Assembly: GCF_018812025.1 (NCBI RefSeq)
Contig: NC_063049.1
Location: 19,708,651 to 19,772,650, forward strand
DNA from: Megalobrama amblycephala
Taxonomy: Eukaryota > Chordata > Actinopteri > Cypriniformes > Xenocyprididae
Length of the DNA: 64,000 bases
Direction: 5' to 3'
Shown here: piece by piece, positions 47,001-59,145 of the stretch
How the letters are laid out: every line of letters begins with the position of its first letter
Numbering within the stretch: the stretch's first letter is position 1
The notes under the pieces: generated by a model
What the model saw: the letters and a program-made list of their open reading frames with translations, nothing else
What the model was told of the DNA's origin: nothing
Databases searched by the model: none
Translations under genes and position numbers: made by a program

Positions 47001-49098
47001 GGTTTCACTATCAGGTGAGTGACAATTCATCTATATCCAATGGACAAAGAGCTAGTCTTTTGCTGCCTGTCATGATTGGTGGACTAGCCTGTAGGGATGT
47101 TGGTTATGGAGGCCCTGCCTTAAAGCCCAAGGGCGTAGGCAGTTGCCTATTCAGCCCTGATTCCAGTGAAATGACAGACTTCATTTTGCTGATGTATGCC
47201 GGACTTCTCCAATCTTTAGTCTGTTTAAATCCCATCCCTTTCTTACTATCAACCTCAAGCTCATATTCAGAACTGCCTCCATCTAATCAACTTGGACGTG
47301 CACACAATACAGAAGAAAAAAAGTCTGATTTCAAGGTTGATTAGTCAACAAGTTTTTCACATCCCTAATCGAGTTTGAACTGAATCAGATGTGTGAACGG
47401 TGCATATGTTCACAGACGCAAAAGTTACCTGAATGTCGCCCCCTCTTGTGACTTGTGTCGTTTTCTCAGCTATCAGTTCATGTTTGACGATCTGCGCCTG
47501 CACCCTGCTTTCGCAATGATTAAGAATCGTCAGTGTTTGCAGCCTCTGGGATAACAATTTCATTAACGGAGGCAGTCATGTAAACAATCTTATTGGTGGC
47601 CAATCCATTTTCCTAATTGCTAAAGCCTTCATTAGGACGTTTTATCTGGTCCAGTTGCAATTCTGAAAATGTTAATGGACGTTATTATGCTATTATGGTA
47701 ATGGGGATTACTCTTACACACAAATTCGCTTTGACATTACAACATTTTCCACATTCAACTCAGAAACAAACAAGGAGGAGACAAATTGTGGCTGGCAGCG
47801 AATGCGACGCTGGCATTATTCAGCCTCTGAAACTGTGGATAATTAACAGGTAGGTATGATTTGTTGCTGTCATAGCAGGAATGCTCTCATCTGAGTAATC
47901 AAGATCTTCACTCCGGTCTCTGCGGTTTTGTCGTTAAGTGGTGCGACGTTGAAGAGCTTGCAAAAGTGCAACCTCCTTTTTTCCTAGTCTCTCTCTAAAC
48001 TCTCTCTGCCCTCTTCAAAGGAGTAAGCAGTAGCCCTACTGCAGATCTGTGCCCATGGTGCACCATGTCTAACCTGATTATCACTTGAGCTCAATTATCA
48101 GGTCACCCGCCGAGTGTGTTACTGCTGGATTATGGTTTAATGAGCTTACCTATAGGAGTTCACACAAAAAGCGTCACCCCAATTACATACAATCTTACAT
48201 TTGGTTGTGCCGTCTCAGTTGGGAGAGATAGAAAGGAAAAAACTCCAACAGTGTTTTTCCAGTTCAGAACCACACATTCTATAACCTACCATACCCATCA
48301 TCCCCCACTCCCCTGCCCCCTCTCGACCCTCCCCCACTGCCACACACACTCCTGACGCCTAAAGAATAACACTCCATCTTGATTGCATTCTTATGTGAGA
48401 CAATCAACAGGAATAGACAGCACCTTTTCTTTCTGTTTCTTATTCCTGCCACATTTTTCTCACCTCACCCTGATCACAACGGCTAATGAACAATCTCACC
48501 AAGTGACTAACAAGCCCGTTTCAGCAGCAGGTCTGAAAAGAGCTTTCACTCAGCCAATGGACAATTGCTCAAAGAAAAGCAGCAAGTGTCAACCAGACAC
48601 TTTACCCCATATCAGCATTTTTAATAAAGCATTGAACTAGAATGGACTTTGACAAGACCATTCTAACATTTGGAGCTGAAGTCATGCCGATAAAAGAAAA
48701 AGCCGCCCCGCTCGATGACTATAATGCACGGTATTGATACTGAATCGCCCCTGGGGATGAGTGATAGAGTGATCTAAGAAAGATGGATTGTGGCGTCTCG
48801 TCGCTGACGGGCTTCCAGTAAATATGACATGAGATTACAGAGCGTGTATTAGTACCAGTAAAAGCTGATACATTAAAGCACTGAAGATACATTAATTGAG
48901 ACAGTCACAGTTAAAACCATCAGACATGAACCGCATTAGGACTGGGAAACGTTATAATTCGTAGAGACGCCATGCTTCTGTGAATACATGTCCCACACAT
49001 CTATTTCACACTGAGTTATGAGAATAACCATAGAGATGTATCATGACCTCATAAAACTAGAGAACTAGAGAAACCAATTTACTTGCATAACCCAGTGT
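47001..49098. other. Gene-free stretch
   Basis: Unique-looking. The 109-codon frame at 47015-47344 has no known domain. 47590-47760 is a possible conserved block (TATGCTATTATGGTAATGGG). A C-rich tract lies at 48296-48350. Confidence 0.4.
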
Positions 49099-49460
49099 AA
49101 CACTTCCGGTTCTACTTGCACTGCTCTGAGTGGGATTCAAACCGGCGTCTCTGGCATGGGAGGCGGGCGCGCTAACAAAGACGCTAAAGACCGCAGCCTT
49201 GCTATAGACTAGCTGTCCTCGATTACACTCACCCCCCTAAACCTCACTCCCATCCGGGTCACGGCACCAATGTAACCCCTCCGGTCCTACTCAACTTGCT
49301 CCGAGCGGGACTCGAACCCGCCATCTCTGGCATGGGAGGAGGGCGCTCTAACAAGGATGCTAAAGACCGCAGCCTCCAATGTCACTCGCTAGTGCACCTC
49401 TTGAGATCAGAGGAGTCAGGTTTACCTGCACAGCTCTCACTAGCTAGCCTCCGTTACACC
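49099..49460 (-). mobile_element. Tandem pair of tRNA-derived SINE-like units
   Basis: Read on the minus strand, each unit contains a tRNA-like promoter: GGGTTCGAGTCCCGCTC (box B, near 49305-49322) preceded by TTAGCATCCTTGTTAGAGCG (box A-like, near 49350-49370). The first unit, 49125-49200, is a more diverged version (GGTTTGAATCCCACTC). The spacing of the two boxes and the folded arms look tRNA-like, but mismatches and the repeated context argue for retroposons, not working tRNA genes. Confidence 0.65.
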
Positions 49461-49852
49461 AATTAATGATTTTTGGTTTCCAGAAAGTTTAGTTGAAGCT
49501 AAACAGCTATTAGAGAATGTTCTGTATTCTTGAGCTTTATTACAAATAGGTTTGCTTAATATACATATAATGTTCCTTAAATGTTATCAGTCAGTTACCA
49601 GCAAAATTGCCTTAAATAAGTTTTCATTAAAAAAAAACAAAAAAAAACAAAATTGCAATGTTGCACACGACTTGCAAGGTAAAAAATGGATCACAGTATC
49701 ACAAATTGGATCAAAAATGCTTGTTTGGAGAGAGAAATTATAACAGAATTCAGTAATAGGCCATAAAAAAAACATGTGAATAACCGTAAATATATTTTTC
49801 ATGTCTTTTTGTAATATATTATACTTATATACAGTATATCTTTGATTGTATA
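49461..49852. other. Gene-free spacer
   Basis: AT-rich, nothing recognised. Confidence 0.5.
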
Positions 49853-50021
49853 TGTGACCCTGGACCACAAAACCAGCCATAAGTCGCTTGTGTGTATTTG
49901 TAGCAATAGCCAACAATACATTGTATGGGTCAAAATGATAAATTTTTCTTTTATCCCAAAAATCATTAGTAAATTAAGTAAAGATCATGTTCCATGAAGA
50001 TATTTTGTAAATTTCCTACCG

Positions 50022-50064
<43 letters not shown>

Positions 50065-50297
50065 GATATGCATTGCTAAGGACTTCATTTGGACAACTTT
50101 AAAGGCGATTTTCTCAATATTTTGATTTTTTGCACCCTCAGATTCCAGATTTCTTTTTTTTCAGTTGTATCTCAGCCAAATATTATCCTATTCTAACACA
50201 CCATACATCAATGGAAAGCTTATTTTTTCAGATGATGTATAAATCTCCATTTAAAAAAAATTGACCCTTATGACTGGTTTTGCGGTCTAGGGACACA
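49853..50297. mobile_element. TGTGACCCTGGACCACAAAACC element
   Basis: Left TGTGACCCTGGACCACAAAA; the reverse complement of the right end is TGTGTCCCTAGACCGCAAAA. I recognise the terminus as a very common zebrafish repeat. The interior keeps ATGTTCCATGAAGATATTTTG and ACAACTTTAAAGGCGATTTT and holds an (AT)n run. Non-coding. Confidence 0.8.
50025..50061. repeat. (AT)18 microsatellite
   Basis: Uninterrupted alternating A/T within the preceding element. Confidence 0.95.
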
Positions 50298-51845
50298 AAT
50301 AACAAATAATTTACACCTAATCTCACAGGGACAGGCAACAGCTACTTGGTGACCTAGACTGACGAAAAATAGACATGAATGGATGGTTTCTGTCACCATA
50401 TTTCAGACAAACACTTTTTCCCCCTACAATAATCGTGCAACTTATCAAAGTTAAAAATATATATATATTTTTTTTTTGGATTTAGATTCCACTTCGCTCA
50501 AAGTCAGTGGGATGCATGTGCATGAATGGCTTATGGCCATGAGGTTTCGGGTTCTAGGAATAATATTTTTTTCTGTTGCTATACTCCGTCTCATTCTTGC
50601 AGCACCACAGGTTAACCAACCTGTTTAGCAACCTATTAACCCTGAGAAAGTCAGAGGATACATGACCCTTGGCACCTGCTCCCATCTGCCATACATTTGC
50701 ATTGCAAAAATCATGCTCATACTGTAGAAATCAATGTACAATGTTTTAAATGTGTATTTTACATTGTAGATAGTATATATATCTAGATCAATATCTCAGT
50801 ATCATGTCATGTCAACATGAAAATATACAAAGATATTATACTGTCAATAGGATCTCAGAAAACCTTGCAGCCATTTAATTGTTTTCAATGACATTTTTTC
50901 AACTGTTGATGGTTTGTCTTTTGCAAATGAAAAGGTTGCCCAAATCATACCGACAGCTTTCTTCAGTATGCTTTGACAACAGAGGGAGTGCAGTATTCGT
51001 CTCTGTCACTTGTGAACTGCTGACTGACATCCTGTGGTCTGGCTTAAGACTAACAGGTACTAACTGTGACAGGTGAACTGAAGTTGCTCCCTGTAGAAAA
51101 GGCACAGAGGACCTGAGGACACAAGATACAGTTGACAGATTTCTTTTCAAACTTACTTTTCTGAAAATGTCATTGCTCATATCACTCATTTTTTTCAATA
51201 TCAATGCAACAATTGCAAACTGTAGATCAATTTGTCACCCACCGTTACGTCAAATTGAAATGCATTGTACTGCTGGTATAGCCATCCAAGTGGAAAACTA
51301 GTTTTCACTACTTTTAAAGTAAAATTCCTTTTTTTCCTTCTTTTTCTTTAATAAAATTAAACTTTAAATTACGTTTTATTTCTTAGTTGTAACTAAGAAT
51401 ATTCCAGCCTCATTTTTGACATTGAGAGTTTCAACAGTATGCCTCCATCCAAACAATCTATGCAATGATGAACTCTGTGACAGTGATTTTCTCTCAGTTT
51501 GCAGGGATGAATATTCACTTATTTTGCTCAAGATGGTTCTCAAACATTGCCATGGATTATGAAGCTAGCAGCTACACAATTAGCAACAGATGGTGGACAA
51601 AATACTTCTAATTGTCAGTTCAATATTATGTGAAGTCCTCAGAAAATTGTTTTGATGCAGCCAGCATCTTTTTCAAGAAGCTGAAATCCTTTTACATTAA
51701 CAGAATCTTTGTGCCAAAACAACAAGCAAGAATGTGATTTAAACCTCTGACAACAGAGTTTTTCAAAATATATTTGCATGTTTTTTTCCTGAGAAAAAAA
51801 AATGCTGATTTCTCAGTGCTAGCATGTGCTTTACACTGCAACTGA
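50298..51845. other. Gene-free stretch
   Basis: No recognised repeat or exon. The two opposing frames at 50879-51204 have no known motif. Confidence 0.5.
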
Positions 51846-51925
51846 AAAGTTTAAACTTGAAGTCAGTAAGATGTTTTTTGAAAAAGAAATCAATACTTTA
51901 ATTCAGCAAGGATGCATTAAATGAT
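51846..51925 (+). mobile_element. CACTACC-family fragment
   Basis: GAAAAGTTTAAACTTGAAGTCAGTAAG followed by TTCAGCAAGGATGCATTAAAT: the left end of the family, truncated where a SINE begins. Confidence 0.65.
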
Positions 51926-51929
51926 GCAG

Positions 51930-52045
51930 CCTTAGATTGGAAGAGAACTCTGTTCATTCACTCCCCCCAACAACATTTCCTGCCGGTACCGAGACTCGAG
52001 CTCACGAAGTCCAACTCTCTAACCATTGGGCCACCACTACCCCCA
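51930..52045 (-). mobile_element. tRNA-derived SINE, truncated
   Basis: The minus strand reads GGGGGTAGTGGTGGCCCAATGG (box A-like TGGCCCAATGG), then GAGCTCGAGTCTCGGTACC (box B-like), then CGGCAGGAAATGTTGTTGG, a succession I recognise from cyprinid SINEs. The 3' part is missing and it abuts a CACTACC fragment. Confidence 0.65.
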
Positions 52046-52179
52046 GTGAGGGCAGAAGAACCTGCAAAGCGTGTTGTGGCAGTAAAAAGATACCTTCCAC
52101 ATCGTGAGCTCCTCGTGCAAGGTCTGTGGGGAATGCTTCCATTGGTACCATCAGAACGCCCTCAGCGCTTGCCGCATAA

Positions 52180-52491
52180 CCTGATATTGCTGAGTTCAAC
52201 ATGTTCCTAGGTCAACATTTTTGTTGATCCTGGAACAACATTCAAATCAACCTATCAGATTTGAGGGACAAGTTTACAGATTATGTCAAGTTTAGGCTTA
52301 AAATCACGAATTGGTGCTTCTACATCAGTGTTATTCATCTATCATTTCCCTCTGATTTTTGGGATAACTTATGGGTAGGGTTAGGTTTAGGGGTAGGAAT
52401 AGGGTTAAGACTAAATTTTCAGACTAGAATGTTGTTCCATGATCAACAAAATATGTTGACCCAGGAACGCATCTAACTCAGCAATATCAGG
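52180..52491. mobile_element. CCTGATATTGCTGAG element, 312 bp
   Basis: Left CCTGATATTGCTGAGTTCAA and right ...AACTCAGCAATATCAGG are inverted. The arms extend about 65 bp through GTTGATCCTGGAACAACATT. The middle has GGGTAGGGTTAGGTTTAGGG, a telomere-like phrase common in fish MITEs. Confidence 0.82.
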
Positions 52492-52915
52492 ACGTGCGCA
52501 CTTGCCACCGAGGCTTTGTGCATAGTAGCAGAAGAACCAGGATGGGGAGCAACCCATGTGACTTTTTTGACTTTCATCAGGAAAGTCATGATCGCAATGT
52601 TCCTATAGCCACACTCTTGAAATGCATGCATGTGCCACCCAAAAAGCTGCTCCAGCATGGGCATGGCCCAAACTGCAGCAGCGATCATGGCCGTCTGATG
52701 GAGACAGGTGTCTTTTGGAAATTTCTCTTTTTAGTTCCTTGTTGAATCACCCAGGGGAACTCTCTTGCACTTATCTGTGCATATGCATATATGAAAGGGC
52801 CCTCGCACCCATGCCACCACCACCCTGTGCCTTAAGGAAACAGAGCATGGTGGGCAATATGCATTTAAATATATAAATGTAGGAGGACAATGTCAGTCAT
52901 TTGTATTTGCCACAC
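52492..52915. other. Gene-free spacer
   Basis: Short overlapping frames without known motifs; nothing recognised. Confidence 0.45.
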
Positions 52916-53420
52916 TTCCCGCTACCAGCTGATGGCACTATGACTATAACAAAATTTTGGTGTCTAGATGTCTTCAGGCCAGGACACTTATCAAACGTGA
53001 AGTTTGGCAGATTGGACATTGTATGCTTGAGTTACAACAACTCCCTGTTTCATGACGATAATAGCATGCTTTAGCACTCAGCTAAGTGTTTCTAGCTTGT
53101 TTTAGAATGTTTGTGGCATGTTTAGCACTCAATGGCATATTTTTAGTATGTTGCTAGTAGTGCATCACAGTGTTAAACATGTCACTTCCTGTTTCCAGTG
53201 GGTGGCGCTATTACTATAACTAAATATTGTCATGTAGATGTAGATTCATGAGTTTTCGAGTATGTTTAGGCCCTCAAAAATTTGATTTATTTCGAGAGAA
53301 GAAGAATTGACCGAGCAATTACAACAGGGTCCTCACACCATCGGTGCTCTGGCCCTAATGAGTAGATACAAGCCATCTCCTTTTATATACCCGTATGTCC
53401 GGGGAAGTGGCATTCAAATT
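52916..53420. repeat. Interspersed repeat with GGTGGCGCTATTACTATAAC motif
   Basis: Contains two diverged copies of a CACTTCCTG...GGTGGCGCTATNACTATAAC module (52913-52940 and 53184-53222) and the phrase ACAACAGGGTCCTCACACC. I recognise these from a zebrafish repeat family. Terminal structure is not evident. Confidence 0.55.
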
Positions 53421-53573
53421 CCACTCGCCAATTCTCATTGGGCTTTCTGAAGTATCAGAGGTGTTTGGGGCTCCCAGGTGCAACCCCTAGTGTCACTACA
53501 AAGACACAAAATCAAAGTGAGTGATAGATAGAGAACAATGATTTTTTTTTTGTAGCCAAGACTTTAGAGGTCT

Positions 53574-53937
53574 GTGCCTACACAGAAACTGACTTTCAAA
53601 AATAAATCCACACGGAGAAATATTCACTGGAATAGAAGTGTGACAACTAGCCCCAGTCTCTCCATATTTAGAATTGATTTTAAATTACTGTTACTTGTTT
53701 ATAAATCACTCAATGGCCTAGGACCTCAATACATTGCAGATATGCTCATAGAATATAAACCTAACAGATCACTCAGATCATCAGGATCAAGTCATTTAGA
53801 AATACCAAGGGTTCACTCAAAGCAAGGAGAGTCTGCTTTTTAGCCAGCTTCCAGAAGAGATTAGATGTGCTCCAACAGTAGCCACATTCAAATCCAGACT
53901 CAAAACATATCTTTTTATCTATGCATTTGCTGATTGA
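53574..53937 (+). pseudogene. L2-like LINE, C-terminal end of the reverse-transcriptase ORF
   Basis: Encodes the conserved tail of the L2-type LINE polyprotein: RIDFKLLLLVYKSLNGLGPQ, then NRSLRSSGS and IPRVHSKQGESAF. A deletion and frameshift near 53838 follow, and the frame then continues as LPEEIRCAPTVATFKSRLKT and YLFIYAFAD to a stop at 53937. In an intact element this region lies downstream of the reverse-transcriptase domain, which is absent here. The copy is 5' truncated, as most LINE copies are, and non-functional. Confidence 0.82.
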
Positions 53938-54027
53938 ACACTGTGCTATGTCCAAACTGTTTGCATTTTATTTTATACGTATTATCTTTTTATTCTTTTA
54001 ATTCCTTTTCCTGTTTTTATTTCATTT

Positions 54028-54981
54028 TTAAAGGTGCCCTAGATTCAAAAATTGAATTTACCTCGGCATAGTTGAATAACAAGAGTTCAGTACATGGAAA
54101 TGACATACAGTGAGTCTCAAACTCCATTGTTTCCTCATTCTTATATAAATCTCATTTGTTTAAAAGACCTCAGAAGAACAGGCGAATCTCAACATAACAC
54201 TGACTGTTACGTAACAGTCGGGGTGTACGCCCCCAATATTTGCATATGCCAGCCCATGTTCCCAACATTATGAAAGGCATTAGACAAAGGCAGAACGTCT
54301 GGATCTGCACAGCTGAATCAACAGACTAGGTAAGCAAGCAAGAACAATAGTGAAAAATGGCAGATGGAGCAATAATAACTGACATGATTCATGATAACAT
54401 GATATTTTTAGTGATATTTGTAAATTGTCTTTCTAAATGTTTCGTTAGCATGTTGCTAATGTACTGTTAAATGTGGTTAAAGTTACCATCGTTTCTTACT
54501 GTATTCACGGAGACAGGAGCCGTCGCTAGCTTCATTTTTAAACACTTGCAGTCTGTATAAAGCATAACTTCATTCTTTATAAATCTCTCCAACAGTGTAG
54601 CATTACCCGTAAGCCACGGAGCATAGCCTCAAACTCATTCAGAATCAATGTAAAAATCAAAATAATCACTGTACTTATGCGATTAGACATCCTGCATGAT
54701 GAACACTTTGTAAAGATCCATTTTGAGGGTTATATTAGCTGTGTGAACTATGTTTATGTTGTTTAAGGCAAGCGTGAGCTCTTGGGCCGTGGAGCACCAG
54801 ATTTAAAGGGCCACACACCCTGAATTGGCTCATTTCTAATTATGCCCCAAAATAGGCAGTTAAAAAAATGAATTTAAAAAAAATCTATGGGGTATTTTGA
54901 GCTGAAACTTCACAGACACATTCAGGGGACACCTTAGACTTATATTACATCTTTTAAAAAAAAGTTCAAGGGCACCTTTAA
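54028..54981 (+). mobile_element. TTAA element, 954 bp, complete
   Basis: Left TTAAAGGTGCCCTAGATTC; the right end ...AAGTTCAAGGGCACCTTTAA supplies the inverted GGTGCCC. I recognise the left arm (ATAACAAGAGTTCAGTAC, ACTCCATTGTTTCCTC) as common in zebrafish. A second copy in opposite orientation starts at 63482. Confidence 0.82.
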
Positions 54982-55134
54982 TGTATTAATGTATCTTTTA
55001 TGTATCATCTTGTTATTTCTGACTTTTAATGCATTTTAAATATTGCTGTCTGGTTGAAAGAGCTGGGAGAATTAGGAAGAAAGCATTTGTGATTAGGTTA
55101 AAATTTGGTAAATTTGGATAAGGGGACAAACCAT

Positions 55135-55240
55135 GGGGAAATTTGAGCTGTGGTGCATGGTTAAGATATCTCTGGATTACAGTCAGGACACTTTCCAAAG
55201 GGGAAATTTGAACTGCGTTGCATAGATAAGATATGTCCGG
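55135..55240. repeat. Two-copy 65-bp direct repeat
   Basis: GGGGAAATTTGAGCTGTGGTG at 55135 and GGGGAAATTTGAACTGCGTTG at 55200, each followed by GCAT and AAGATAT-like sequence. It lies within the presumed LINE 3' region. Confidence 0.6.
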
Positions 55241-55590
55241 AAGGGGGATTAGGGCTGTGTGGCACTAAACTGTGTGGCTGTGTCTTGGCAAAAGGGGAGA
55301 TTTTGTTTATCAGTTTGAAGTGCCTTAACAGGTAGCAGTCCTGTCATGTGAGGAAGATCCATTTAGATCTGCTCTGATGGATAGATCCGTTTAGATCCAC
55401 TCTGACGGACAACAACAACAACAAAAAAAACTCCCTAAGACTTCCTAGCTCATCCATCCAGATAGCAAAATCCTCTGTTTTTACTGTTATTTCTATTCTT
55501 TATGTTCTATTTTTATTATTCCTCTTTATGTAAAGCACTTTGAATTACCATTGTGTATGAAATGTGCTATACAAATAAAATTGTCTTGCC

Positions 55591-57135
55591 TTGCCTTGCA
55601 TATGGCAATAGATGATTCTGGAAAAGATTCTGGCTGAAGAGCAGAGAAATTAAAGGAACAGAAATAACACTTACATACTTAATTCCTGCTCATTTCAGAG
55701 TAGCCTTAATGACATTTCCTCTTGGATGGTGAACCTCCCATGAACATTTTAATTAACACAGTTGTCTATGTGTCTGGCCTTCCAACTCATGTGCTGTGTC
55801 TGCTCTGAACCTGACAACCTGAGAACAGGAAAGATCAACTGCATCTCTTTTAAAGAAGGTGTTAAAATTGGATTAAAATGAAAAGATGTGGTAGTTCCTG
55901 CCTCACTAAAAAAAGAAAATGGATAACACATGTAAAAATACAAAAAGCAAAAATAATATCATACAGTAGGTCATGATTTAGATTAGATTTACTTATATTC
56001 CCAAAGCTTGTCACAGAAAACAAAATGATTTCACATTCATTTCCATTTCCTAAAAAAAGAAAGAAAGAGCAAGAGATTCTTCTTTTCAGAGAGTAATGAT
56101 TATGCTGCCATTCAATAGACTTATATTGCAGGGAAACTGTATATTATTTATAGCTCATGCATAATGCCAGTGCTTAGTGCTGTGTGATTAAGACTGAATG
56201 CAGAAATTAAACCGCAATGCTAAAGCCAAATCTGAATGTAGAAATAATCTTCAGATATTTTAATGAGTACTGGAGGATATCAGAATGCTAGCTAAAACAC
56301 ATTTGTCTATTTTATAAAACTTTCACAATAGCACATAAAAACTGTGTTGTGGACTTTTTTTCCCCCCAAAATATTTCTGACAGTGATAAACACTGTAGAG
56401 AATCTAACTGTAGTGAACAGCAAAGTTATCGTCAGATTTTAAATGATGGAAAAGCATGCAGGACAAGACTCAAGATGTTTTCCCTCAACATTACCAACGG
56501 TCCTGCCAGCACTCTCCTCCTGTTCCTCATGGGCCATTTGTTTGGCCGGATGAAGCCATGTTTCCAGTTGAGGAGCCAATCAAAGAGCACAGAGGCTCTG
56601 GGCCAGTGATGAGTTTTTCTGGCCGGCCTTGTCTGACAGCTGTCCTATCAATCCCACTTTGTGTTTCCTAATTTGAAGTTGGTACAGAGCCCAAAAGCAG
56701 ATGTGCAGGGAAGACATAACTGGGAATACTATCTCAGCCCTCACCCCAGGACAAGAACAACAATCTTCCCGCATGAACATACAGTTACATGGGCACATTT
56801 TATAAGATTATGTCTGTATATCTAATACATTTCCAGGAAAAATGTCTGGAAAAAATCATTATACTGATTCTAAAGATTATACATAATGCGTTTTTCAAAG
56901 TAACTTTGTTAGACATCTGCTGCCAAATGACTAGAAGGGGGTAGTTAGTTATAAATCCTTCGGATAGCAAAACAGGACTGAACCAATGGGTAAATCATTT
57001 ACCCTGATAATACATTTTAAATACTTCCCCCGATCATGTCCGACTGCTGTCCAATGGACGCTTTTCAGATTTACTGGGTTCTCTGAAGCAGAAGACGTCA
57101 TTCTATAGTGGCGAATAAAAAAAAAACTACAGGTA
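55591..57135. other. Gene-free stretch
   Basis: Unique-looking. Frames around 56349-56671 have no known domains. Confidence 0.45.
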
Positions 57136-57363
57136 AAACCAACGCTATCTCACGACCAATTCGTACGTATTCGAACAGATTTGTCTAAACTCCAGTGACG
57201 GTTAGGTTTAGGGGTGGGGTTAGGGGTAGGGCATTCGTACAAATTTGGCAACTCGTAAAATACATATGATTTAGCAAAAAACACATACGAGTGAGGTCGT
57301 ATGAATTTGTACGAATTAGCCCCCTCGTAAAATACATAAGAATTGCTGTGAGATCAGGTTGGT
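57136..57363. mobile_element. ATCTCACGACCAATTCGTAC MITE
   Basis: Left AACGCTATCTCACGACCAATTCGTACG; the reverse complement of the right end is ACCAACCTGATCTCACAGCAATTC. The arms share TTCGTAC words and the centre has GGTTAGGTTTAGGGGTGGGG. A familiar cyprinid element, about 228 bp and non-coding. Confidence 0.75.
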
Positions 57364-58465
57364 ACAACAAACATAATTTGCTTTCCCATTTGTCCCAATA
57401 GCCAAAGTGTTTCTATGACTTTCCAAACTGAAAAAAAAATATTGAGAGATTGATCACATTTGTCAAATTTGCCATCATTCCCTCAGCCGTTGTATTAAAA
57501 ACACTAACTCAGCAGCTAACTAGTTTCTGTCATTTAATACCAAGGTAATTTTACAAATGAAAAAAAATGGCTAAATTTACAAATGTTAACAACTGTGGAA
57601 ATGTCATCACAGTCTGTAAAAAGGGTCCATAATACACTTTTACAGACGCCTCTTTCTTAGCATCACGTGGTAGGGACATACACAGAGCCAAGGATGTATT
57701 GGGATTAGGGGCGTTTTTTAGGCCTGGAGCGATGGCAGCTAATCAGAGAGGGACTCATTAGAAGTAGAGAGGTGAGTGTCAACACGGAGCTCAGGGGCTG
57801 TACGGAGGAAAAGGGCCACTGAGCACTGGGACGCGGTGGCCGCAGGCGGGGGCATTAATTGAGAGAGATTAAGTTGCTCTCACCCTTGCCGTGACAACAC
57901 CATCAATAAGGGCTCTCGAAGTCGTCCCTAGACTGATGTTCTCGGTGTTGCACAAGGAACTGTGCGACAGGGAGAGCAGCTGGCAGAGGACCTGTCCACG
58001 AGAACGCGGGGCCAGCTAAATTGAATATGGAACAAGGTCACCTGGGCCACCCGCATCCTCGTCGCGCCGCCGCATTCGCATCAGTTTGAAGGAAAGTGGA
58101 TGCGCTTGATGCTTAGATTACTTTGCGAGGATTCACGTAGACAGGTGAGGCCAAGAGATTATTGACATGGAAGACAATATTGAGAAATATGGAGTGACAA
58201 AAGGGCCTCAGATATCAGGAGAACTGGGGTACAGTTATTAGATTCAGAGATGACTTTGAATTTTATTAAAATTTTTATTTTTTACATAAAATTACTATAA
58301 TGACTACCACACTTATGCTGATAATAAAGATGTTAGAATACAATGTTAATGATGTATATGTCATCTCAGTAGGGGACTGCTTTTAAGATAGAAATGTGTG
58401 AAATTCACAGTATAGGCAAACAGACGATTTGCAAACAAACTCAAATTTACGTCCCATTTCTTCAG
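57364..58465. other. Gene-free stretch, candidate conserved non-coding block
   Basis: 57640-58170 is GC-richer and repeat-free (GGGGGCATTAATTGAGAGAG, ACACCATCAATAAGGGCTC). There are no splice-flanked open frames that I can defend as an exon. Confidence 0.42.
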
Positions 58466-59145
58466 TTAAAGGATTAGTTTCACTTCAGAATTAAAATTTC
58501 CTGATAGTTTACTCACCCCCATGTCATCCAAGATGTCTTTCTTTCTTCAGTTGATAAGAAATTAAGGTTTTTGAGGAAAACATTCCAGGATTTTTCTCCA
58601 TATAGTGGACTTCACTGGGGTACAACGGGTTGAAGGTCCAAATTGCAGTTTCAGTGCAGCTTCAAAAGGCTTTACATGATCCCAGTCGAGGAATAAGGGT
58701 CTTATCTAACGAAACGATCTGTCATTTTCTAAAAAATTATAAAATAGTATATACTTTTTTAACACAAATGCTCATGTTGCACTAGCTCTGTGATCCGCCA
58801 CGTGTGACCTTTCCAACATGATTATGTAATGCATGGCACATTGCAGAGTTAGTGCAAGATGTGGTTATAAAGTATGTACATTTTTAATTTTTTTAAAAAA
58901 AAAATGACGAATAGTTTCGCTAGACAAGACCCTTATTCCTCGGCTGGGATCATGTAGAGCCTTTTGAAACTGCAGTTTGGACCTTAGCCATTGAAGTCCA
59001 CTATATGGAGAAAATCCAGGAAAATTTTCCCTCTAAAACCTTAATTTCTTTTCAGCTGAAGGAAGAAAGACATAAACATCTTGGATGACATGGAGGTGAG
59101 TAAATTATCAGGAAATTTTAATTCTGAAGTGAACTAATCCTTTAA
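58466..59145. mobile_element. Foldback TTAA element, complete, 680 bp
   Basis: Starts TTAAAGGATTAGTTTCACTT and ends AAGTGAACTAATCCTTTAA. Long arms (about 270 bp) surround a short core, and GTCCACTATATGGAG occurs inverted in each. It is the same family as 43395-44188, with a shorter middle. Confidence 0.85.

Larger units (their letters stand above)
53574..55590 (+). mobile_element. L2-like LINE, 5'-truncated copy split by a MITE
   Basis: The ORF end is followed by AT-rich 3' sequence and, at 55530-55590, the tail TAAAGCACTTTGAATTACC, GTGCTATACAAATAAAATTG and (CTTGC)n, a typical fish LINE 3' end. The TTAA element at 54028-54981 sits in the 3' untranslated part. The stretch 54982-55500 is unfamiliar, so part of it may be a further insertion. 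Confidence 0.65.

Noticed and set aside
47015..47344. 109-codon plus-strand open frame
   Set aside because: No known domain, and the translated composition looks random.
49299..49375. Functional tRNA gene on the minus strand
   Set aside because: Good box B but an unconvincing acceptor stem and anticodon context, with a second diverged copy alongside; better read as a tRNA-derived retroposon.
52375..52405. Telomere-like GGGTTAGG repeats (also near 57200-57230)
   Set aside because: These phrases lie inside MITEs with defined inverted ends and are short and irregular. They do not indicate a telomere or fusion point.
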